DNA from: Cercophora sp. LCS_1
Lineage: Eukaryota; Ascomycota; Sordariomycetes; Sordariales; Lasiosphaeriaceae
Assembly (NCBI GenBank): GCA_036250225.1
Contig: JAPZLL010000001.1
Location: forward strand, 992,001 to 1,056,000
DNA: 64,000 bases
Direction of reading: 5' to 3'
Positions 56,345-64,000 of this stretch are shown here, piece after piece (positions within the stretch are counted from its first letter, which is position 1; the number at the start of each line of letters is the position of its first letter). The notes under the pieces are model-generated. The model was not told the DNA's origin, did no database searches, and saw nothing but the letters and a program-made list of their open reading frames with translations. A program made the position numbers and the translations under genes.

Positions 56345-58708
56345 TCAATACTGCCACAGTGCCTTGTGGTAAATCACCCGTGATCCCAGCATCCGGTACT
56401 CAAAGTTTGTAATCCACGAATCGTTCGTGGACAGCTTGGCAAACACACTCGCACCCTTCCAAACAACCACCTGTTCGTCCATCTCCCTGGCGCTGGGGCT
56501 CACCAGAATCCTGTCAGCAAGGTCTGGCCTCCGTAGCTTGAGCTTCTCCTCTAGGAACGGTGCAAAGTGTGGCACCTTGGATCCACCGCCAATTACCATG
56601 ATACTACCCAGAAGCTCGCGGACCTTCTTATCGTCGCCCTTGGCGGCATTTTGTATCGACGTCATGATTGCAATATCCAGCGGTGCGAGCGGTAGGACGG
56701 TATCCCTCTCCACTGCGAGCAGCTTCTGTGTGCGCTGGAGACTCTCAAGCGTGCCGGGTTGCGCGCCCGCAGAACCGTTCACGAAAGAGCTGTTTGGCGG
56801 TGCCGGGGTACCGCCATTTCGGCCGCTGGGTGCGGGACTCCCGCCGTTGATTCCATCGCGGGATCCAAATATGTAGGGAGGCGGGACGGGCGTGTTGGCG
56901 CCCTCGGGGGCTGGGGAGGGGGCGTTGGATGTGCCTGGTGTGCCCGCTACGTCTGCACGCGCGATGAAGTTGAATGGTTGCGACTTCTCCTTGCTTGGTG
57001 TGGCAACGTCGTTGAGAGTGCCGCCGCTGTTGAAGGTGACGGTGTTGGCCGTGACAGAGGGCTGGATAAGAGCCAAGATAGCGAGCTGCGCCGCCGAACT
57101 CGGATCATCAGGCACGTCGACATCGTATGCATTGTAGGACCGATCTACAAGCTTCCGTCGGCCACGAAGCTTCGTGCTGTTGTCGAAGATGGATGGGTCG
57201 TAGAAGCCCATGGGAGAGAGAATAACCTCGTCGTAGAACTTGAACTGGTATTTGAATGTGTCCTGGTTGGGGGCGCGCACGTAAAAGTCAGAGTTCTGGA
57301 CCGAAATATTCGCCTGAGAAAGGGTGCAGTATTTGATCTTCAGCTCTTCCGCGAGCAAAAAGTCGTATCGCCGACGAAGGTTGATTTCTTGGTAGGGGAA
57401 GTTATCGTAGAGCATCATTTTGACGAATGTCTCGGTGACGTCGTTACCGCCATATTTGATGTTGATTCGGGAATCTTCGATGCACAAGCCGTCCTCCACG
57501 CATGCGATCGATGTCTTCTGTGCCCCGACATCGACCACACAAGCCTGCGTGTAGCCAGCGCCGAAAGTGGCCGCCATACTCTCCTGGATGAATGATATCC
57601 TGCTGAAGTCGAACGTCTCCACACACAGGTCCAGGATGAGCTCGACGTATTTCTTGTCGTAGAGGTCTGGAATCACGAAGACGCAGCTGTACTGCTTCAA
57701 GTCGGCACTTCGCTTGATCCCCAATTCCCATCGAATAGCTCGGTCTAGAAGGGTCTCGAGATCGTTGAAGAGCTGGGTCTTGGTCTGATAGTCGTCTTCA
57801 TTCAGCCACCCGTGCCGGATTGGCCACCAAAGCTTGTATTTAGGAACCGAGTCGTCTGGAACACGCAGCGCCTGCTGTCCAATAAACACCGAGGACGCCG
57901 AGTCGCTGTTCTCGTCCTTGATCTCGGTCCATTCCACCTGCAACGGGTCATTGTGCTGGGAGATTTTTTCGGATTCGGTTCTGCGGTTGAAGTTAACGAC
58001 CAAATCCTTTGAGTTTGGCAGCACCTTGCGTTTGTTAGCCCTCATATCGATTTTGAGGTCATTGCACATCTTCTGGTATTTCTTGGACCACTCCTCGCCA
58101 TACTGTAGCTCTGTCGTCCTTGCTTCGAACTGCCGGCGGGGGAGAGCCTCGTACATCTCCGACTCGGTCTGGGTATACTTGGTGGCAAGAACGGTACTAA
58201 TCGTCTTTGGTAGCGCATCGCTAGCGAACCCGATTCGGAGATTCTGGCTGCCGGGGTGAATCACGATGATCTTGGATGGGTCGAGGAAGGTCGTAGAGGG
58301 GGGCGGACCATCCTCGCCCTGGAGGTCGTCCATCGACATGGTGATGTCGCCATTGGTATTGCTCAGGAAGCGGTCGCGGTCCTTAGCGTTCTGCACCAGC
58401 CTATCCCTATTTGCTTCACCTTGTAGCCTCAACGAAAGAATCTGATCATCGCGTTTCATGTAATCGCTGTCAACCACCATCTACAGTCAGTCGCCGGCGC
58501 GTTTGGGCTCGTGGGGAGTCCTACGTGTAGTAATTCTTCTGATTGATAGGAACCACATCGGGCCAGCTCGTTTGCTTCATGCCATTGTCCGTACGCTCCA
58601 GTCCTAAAAAGGGAGTCAGCTCTGCCCTTTCTCAACTGTCAACTTGGTTGCGGCAGAGCATCACGAACCTTCCCGAAGGAGAACGCGCTCGCTAACTTTT
58701 CCAACCAT
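56345..58708 (-). CDS. ARP8: Actin-related protein 8, INO80 complex subunit
   Basis: Three exons (58669-58708, 58525-58603, 56345-58466) give 746 residues. The N-terminal part contains PINQKNYYTDYMKRDDQIL, then the actin fold begins KIIVIHPGSQNLRIGFASDALP. Further actin-fold blocks are KYKLWWPIRHGWLNEDDY, CVVDVGAQKTSIACVEDG and SIMVIGGGSKVPHFAPFLEEKL. Insertions typical of Arp8 are present, including a Pro/Gly-rich loop at about 535-605. Arp8 forms a nucleosome- and DNA-binding module of the INO80 chromatin remodeller with Arp4 and actin. The exon 3 acceptor is the second of two close AGs, because only it joins NYYT to DYMKRDD. The ATG at 58480 lies in the intron. Confidence 0.94.
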
Positions 58709-60065
58709 ATTCGAAGATGGCGCCGAAGCGGATAGTGGCGGTTATTTTGTTTGTTAAAACCACCCAGGTGAGGTGGCAATCGTTGTTCGCGCGGTGGTGC
58801 GGAACGCGACAGCTGAGGATCGTAGCTGGGGGCTTGGCAGGAAGTTTTGCATCTGGCGCAATCGAGTTTTGAAATTGGCGACACCAGTGATATGATGGGG
58901 ACTGCACGTTGCGAGAGGTTTGGTCCGTGTGGTTGTAAACTTTTAGTCGGTGCCTTCGAATTGTGCGCGCACCGTAGCCTTTGACTGGCGGCCCGAGAAA
59001 ATTGGGGAACTGCAATCCCCGTGAGGCGCTTCAGAAGACGTTCGCGGGGACGATCCAGAGGGCCCCCCTGTCAAGAGCTTCAATTGACAACCAAGCCATT
59101 CCAGTCTAGGCTTAGCCCTTTCGCAGCTTCCGGGGAAGGAACCACGGTAAATTCCGGACTTCGCTGACAGCCTCGCATGCTGGCTTCATCTGAGCAACTG
59201 AAATCTCCGATTACAGCTTGAGTGATGAAGGTCTGGAACAAACTGCGAGATATGCATCCAAGTGAGTATCTTGGAATATTTGGGAACTTCTTCACTACCT
59301 TGAAGGTATGTCGAGACCAAAGCACGTGTAAAAAAACGCCCCAAAGCATGGACCACTCGTGGGGTTTATAACTCACTGCCGGCCATCGGTCTGCAACGAA
59401 AGCACAACTAGACAGCTCTGACTGGATGGCGCAGTGGTAACCCCCGACGCGTTAGAGGAAGGTTATATGACAGATCCGTAGCATCGTAGTCCTGCTCTAA
59501 CCCGGCGGAGTAGGCGTCGGGTTCGATTCCTGTTGGTGTCCTGACCCATCGAATTTAAACCCTTTCAGTTGGGTTTATGTAACCGTCGACCATTCTCTCC
59601 CATTACCCCCGAGGGTAGACCCACGACATGGGAGATAGTGCTCGGCGCTAGATTTTTGCATTTTTGCATTTTCTTTTCCTGGTGCTGTATACTCATGTTT
59701 TTGTAACTCTTTATTCGTTTTCACCATCTCCCGGTACATCGCCTTCGCCAGCCATCCTGGCATCCTTGTGCATGCTGGTTGAGGTGAGTTTCGACTTGGC
59801 GGCTGGCGTTAGCCTTGCCACCTGGCGATGACGTCGACCCTTGCGACTCATTACGAGGGAGAATGAAACGACACCTGGCAATGTTTTCCTTTCTTCAAGT
59901 ATAAAGACGATAGCGACACATATTCATAGAGCTTCGATACGTGTTCTGCTCACCGTTGACTGTCATCATCGTCGGTATTCGTCGCCAACAAACTTCTGCG
60001 TATTCAACAAGCGCACACCTTCGCCTCCAAAGTAACCCCCCCCCCACCCCGGGACAGTCTAAACC
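58709..60065. other. Divergent region with a tRNA-like element
   Basis: This 1.36 kb separates ARP8 (-) from the proline-rich gene (+). The only structured feature is the tRNA-like element at 59420-59675. The remainder should contain both promoters. Confidence 0.5.
59420..59675 (+). mobile_element. tRNA-related SINE-like element 2
   Basis: A box TGGCGCAGTGG (59427-59437) and B box GGTTCGATTCC (59520-59530) are 82 bases apart, too far for a standard tRNA. Between them lie two perfect nested pairings: CCCGACGC (59443-59450) with 59514-59521, and GTTAGAG (59451-59457) with 59495-59501. Downstream, TCTCCCAT (59596-59603) pairs with 59628-59635. The element ends in a repeated TTTTTGCAT tail (59653-59672). 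The acceptor-stem pairing is poor. This fits a tRNA-derived SINE or structured pol III transcript. Confidence 0.5.
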
Positions 60066-60644
60066 ATGCCTCCAGTCCCAGTTTACACCTCTTCCCCCAT
60101 CAACGCCGCAAAGGCTTCAGGCGTGACCCCTCAAACAGAGACCCCCGATCCAACACCCGCCTCGCGCTACGCTCCGGCTCAACCCACACCAACACAACAA
60201 CTCCCCTCCGATGGACCCCCGCCGCCACAGCCCGGCGCTATCCCGCGCCTGCCAACGGCTACAGCAACTGCATCGACACTTCCACCCCCGCCAAAAGCCG
60301 GTGAGGCGTATCGCCCTCCAGCACCCCCGGAGCCAACAGCCGCACCACGGTACCCCCCACTACCACCGCAGATGGGCATGCCCACGCCGGTAGCCGGGTA
60401 TCGCCAACAGGGGACAGCAACGTCAACAGCGCCGAGCCAGACAATGCCTGGGTACATTCCCGGTGCGGCTGGTGGGTATCAACAGAACAGCAGCAGCTAC
60501 CAAGCGGGCTACCACGAGAATGTGCCTACTCGTGAGGAAGATGGGGTATGGGGATCGGCCATGAAATGGGCTCAGGCAGCGGGGAAGAAGTTGTCAGAAG
60601 CGGAGAGCGAGGTGTGGAAGAGGATCAACGGTGACGGGAAGTGA
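60066..60644 (+). CDS. Proline-rich protein of unknown function
   Basis: A single exon of 192 residues starts at ATG 60066. The first ~20 residues (MPPVPVYTSSPINAAKASGV) and the last ~40 (DGVWGSAMKWAQAAGKKL, then SEAESEVWKRING) look ordered and conserved. The middle is Pro/Thr/Ala/Gln-rich and disordered. There is no signal peptide or membrane span. The C-terminal helix is amphipathic. I do not recognise a characterised family. It is divergent from ARP8, and the tRNA-like element lies about 400 bases upstream. Confidence 0.75.
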   Translation: MPPVPVYTSSPINAAKASGVTPQTETPDPTPASRYAPAQPTPTQQLPSDGPPPPQPGAIPRLPTATATASTLPPPPKAGEAYRPPAPPEPTAAPRYPPLPPQMGMPTPVAGYRQQGTATSTAPSQTMPGYIPGAAGGYQQNSSSYQAGYHENVPTREEDGVWGSAMKWAQAAGKKLSEAESEVWKRINGDGK

Positions 60645-63600
60645 TAGCTCACAAAGCTGTCTTGCGTTGAGGAAAGTCGACAACTTGGTGGCGAGTTGGG
60701 CTTACTGTGATAGGGGTTGATGAAGTAAGAGGCCCAGTTCTTCTTCGCTCCACGAAAGTCTGTTGGTTGGTGCACTTGGTCGTTCAAGCGTTCCCTGGTA
60801 CGACACCACAGCGATGAGGCCCGCTTGGGCTCCCTCACGAAGGGTGCTGTGGTAGCTCTTTGTACCCTACGGCATCCTAGGTGTTTCTCATGTAGTTAGA
60901 GATGTTGTATAGTTTAGTGTGAGAGCATTACGTGAAGCCATGGTCCTGACGGGTAGAACGAGTTCCAACGCCAAACGATGGCGGTAAGCGATCGAGTTTT
61001 CCTGTCACTCACTTGATGGTTTTGCAAAGCGATGTAGCCACAACCAACAACGAATGATTACCACAGAACAACTGAATGTGGCTTGTTACAAGTCCAGCTT
61101 CTCAGGCTGTCAGACTGCATCGGGATTCCGGCCCGTAGGGGAGGGCTGCGGTGAGGGATTTCGATTCACGTGGAGTGACGGTGAGCATTCACTCCGGTCA
61201 CCAGGTATCCCCGCTCCCACACAGAGATACCCGTCCCATGGAATCGGCGTGCGCAGCCGGAAATTTAGTGGAAAGGCAAGGATTTGCACATTCGTCATTC
61301 TCATGTACCTTCGCGGCGGGGCTGGGAGGACGATCCTCAGGTAAAGTGTCAGCCCGAGCTTGTGGGAAGGAATGAGAGCCCCGGCTCGGTGTAAGCCCGA
61401 TACGATTTGTCAATTCCGTCGAGTCAGCCTTGTCACCGAGCTGTCTCAAAGCCGCGGGACCACAACGACTGAAGCGCAAACTGAAGCAATACCAACGGAA
61501 GCTATCACCCCAATAAAATATGACAGCAGTGAGTAGTTGGCGCGCTCTTGTCTGCTTGTCTCTTAGCCAAGAGGGCAGGCGAGGCGAGAGCAAGGATGCA
61601 AGTTGAGCTGTTAGCAATCGGTATAATATTTCGGGATAAGTCAGCATCGTTGCCGGACCTTACATGGGACCCCCAGCGCCGCCTCATGCGGAATCGTCCC
61701 AGGCAACATTTCTCCCCTGTGAGAAAATGTAAAAAGGAGCTCGTAGCATTGCCAGCAAGAGCCGTGTGGCTCGGCATATCAGGAAAACAGCACGGGTAGC
61801 TCATATGAGCTGATGTGACTTTGTTCGCAACCATCGTGCCAGTGTAGGAAGGTGGATGGTGTGGATGAAATGGTGGCATCCGTTCTTGCAGTTCGCAAGG
61901 CCAGGTGGGCTGGCGAAAGCGGCGACAGAGCTAATGGGGAAGCGGTTGTTTGGCATCCAGCGAAGCCTTTCGGTCCCGGCTTTCCGTTGACGTACACCGA
62001 TCCTCAGCTAGCTGGGGGAAGAGGAAGGTAGTCGACCAGTCCAATAACTCAGCTGGCCTATATTAAGAATACGGGGCGGGACGGACAGGTGGGCAGCAGC
62101 GGCACTCTCAACATCAGACACTGCTGATAAGAGCTGAACCAGACTCACCTTAGGTAAAACCACTGCAGTCCAACATGTTGTGGAGCACCTGCAGGCTGTT
62201 AGAAGGCTGCCGTTAAGGTCTTTTGTCGTCACCTGTGATGCAAATCAATTTACGCGTCCACGGCACGAGTGAGTGCCTGGACGCGCGCGTCAGCTGTTCC
62301 CCTCTTCTGGACGTCCATGGATCCCTCGTCCTCTGCCGCATGCGTGCAGATCCGTCGTCTTCGATCGCTGGCCTTGCCAGAAGCGTGTGCTGGCTAGGCT
62401 GCCTCGACCGCCAGTAGGCTTCACCGTTTGCGCCGCCCCGGCGGGCTCGAGGGAGGGATTGCATCACCATTGGCCTTGTAGATTTTCATAAGAGCCGAGC
62501 TATAGCCCGGCTGGGTGACGGCTAAAGGCGATATAATTTCCCAAAACGGCGGACGTTGTTATGCATTCGGGGTGCGTTCGGGGACCAGGCCGGCCAAATC
62601 CTTGCTCACGGCCTCGCCGGAAAGCTGCCCCACAGAACATCTCATAGAACATCTGTCGAAGAAACAGAAGCGTCTGAGCGCGGGGGAATTGGAAGGGTAG
62701 GATCGGGGGTTGGGAGGCACAGTTGGATGACGACTCGATCTCATCGTTGGTGGGAGTGCGGCGCTGTGTTGATGCGCCGCTACTAGTGGCGACCTGATGC
62801 TGAAGCTGACGGGAGTGCAAGCCGGGGCGAGCGGGATACCATCGGCTGGCGGGCGAAGAGACAGGCGCGGGATGGGATGGGATGGGATGGGATGGGATAG
62901 ATGGGAACGCAGGTACCGGACCGACTCTCGCTGACCCCAACAAGGCACAGACTTCAGGACCAAGAGACTCGACCGACCAAGTTTACCCCGCGACCAACCT
63001 AGGCCCTTGCTGTACTCGTCAACAGGTTACATCTCTCGGCTTCTGCGCCGGTTCGGTTTCCCCTTGCGAGAGCAGCTAGCAGCTAGTGCAGCCTTATAAG
63101 ATGACTGCAATATTGGCAGTCCGTCATGCCCCACAGCGACAGAGGGCTTAAGACGGCATCATATAGAGTGCGAACGCCACTCATCGTAGAGGTGAGGGGC
63201 TAGAGTGAGCAAATGAGAGCCACCAGGACGGACAGCATGAACAGCAGCCGGCCGAGCGGGCAGCTAGCAAGTCGGTTAGTCGAGTTGGGTGCGGAACCGT
63301 CGAACCGTTGGTAGCGGCTGCATCGGGAAACAGAAATCATTTTGGAGCGAGGCGAAGCGGCGAGGATGCAGTCGATCAGGTGTTTGGAGACGATGGGCCG
63401 TGGGCAGCGCAGCGTAGTAGAGGAAGAAGAGTCGAGAAACACGCCAGGAGTAGCCTAGTGAAATGAATGGTCCGAGGTTCTAGGTTTCGATGGATCGTCG
63501 ATTCCTTCGTATCACGTCTCATGCCCATCGACTCGGGGAGTTGGATCGGAGGTGGGCGGGCATCTGGATCTTGCCAAGGATTGCGACAAGTGGAGGGGTG

Positions 63601-64000
63601 CAAGGTGGAGGCCACACGCGCGACATGGGACCTTCTGCGACAATTCTGAGACATGCCTGGAGTTAAGACCCCTGTCGCTCGCGAATCCCAGCTGCCTCGC
63701 AGCCTCCACACCCGCAGTCGCAGCGCCCCTGCAGATGCTTACCTCAGCCAAGTCACCAATCGCGACGGGTGCCAGGCCCACCGCGGGGTTGATGTCAAAC
63801 AGTCGCGTCTTTTTTTGAACGACAACACCTGACACCTTGCCCACTGCCGACAGAACACCACTCGCCCAACCGCGCCAGCACTGCAGTGCCGCTTGCAGCT
63901 ACCAATTGCTGCGACGCACCGCTTCCCGCGCCTCTGTTAGGGTGTCGTTCATCGGAGCAAAACTGTGGTGTGCAGCGTGTAATCCTGATGAAGTCTCCGG
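60645..64000. other. Gene-poor terminal interval
   Basis: The last 3.4 kb contains many short overlapping open frames but none with motifs, targeting segments or a convincing splice series. A GATGG repeat lies at 62869-62898. The final ~500 bases may be the promoter or leader of a gene beyond the window. Confidence 0.5.
62869..62898 (+). repeat. (GATGG)n repeat with G-quadruplex potential
   Basis: Five tandem GATGG units and a GATAG form five GGG runs separated by AT, a pattern able to form a G-quadruplex. No gene is supported nearby. Confidence 0.8.

Noticed and set aside
58466..58480. ATG at 58480 as the ARP8 start
   Set aside because: It lies in the second intron; joining at 58466 gives the conserved NYYT-DYMKRDD sequence and a complete N-terminus.

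Overview
The window is nuclear DNA of a filamentous ascomycete (Pezizomycotina, most likely Sordariomycetes). Genes are separated by 0.1 to 4 kb and lie on both strands. Most are split by 50-100 base GT-AG introns, often with a CTAAC or CTGAC branch site. The gene families are fungal: Zn2Cys6 regulator, Clr5-ankyrin protein, OPT transporter, fungal-type class III CoA-transferase. No rRNA, CRISPR array, operon or bacterial feature was seen. Exon limits below come from reading frames, splice signals and family motifs read by eye, not from transcripts.

Layout. 0.7-6.1 kb: PDX1 (E3-binding protein of pyruvate dehydrogenase, -), a two-span mitochondrial membrane protein (+), a class III CoA-transferase (-). 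6.1-10.3 kb: a long stretch without a convincing gene. 10.3-15.3 kb: a Zn2Cys6 transcription factor (+) facing an intradiol ring-cleavage dioxygenase (-). 15.3-18.3 kb: gene-free, with microsatellites and a 10-N gap. 18.3-26.4 kb: OPT oligopeptide transporter (-), mitochondrial beta-ketoacyl synthase CEM1 (+), a doubtful small secreted protein (-), the complex III chaperone CBP3 (+), dihydrofolate reductase (-). 27-35 kb: a candidate 67-residue membrane peptide, a 1163-residue Clr5-ankyrin protein (+) and a frame-broken conserved gene (+). 35.5-45 kb: IWR1 (-), a CBM48 protein (+), the mitochondrial DEAD-box helicase MRH4 (+), a CorA-like membrane protein (-). 46-60.6 kb: PKA catalytic subunit (-), an L-type ER/Golgi lectin (-), TIM13 (+), an NSRP1-like splicing protein (-), PI-specific phospholipase C (-), ARP8 (-), a proline-rich protein (+). 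60.6-64 kb: no gene recognised.

How the genes relate. Most are unlinked housekeeping genes. Six act in mitochondria: PDX1, the two-span protein, CEM1, CBP3, MRH4 and TIM13. CEM1 makes the octanoyl-ACP precursor of lipoate and PDX1 carries a lipoyl domain, so those two are linked through the same cofactor. The CoA-transferase, Zn2Cys6 regulator and intradiol dioxygenase could form a loose aromatic-catabolism neighbourhood; this is inference. No clearly new biological system was found. The best leads are the frame-broken gene at 32.8-34.3 kb, two tRNA-like SINE-type elements, a regulator whose zinc cluster is split by a 556 base intron, and a repeat-bearing divergent promoter at 2.1-2.5 kb.
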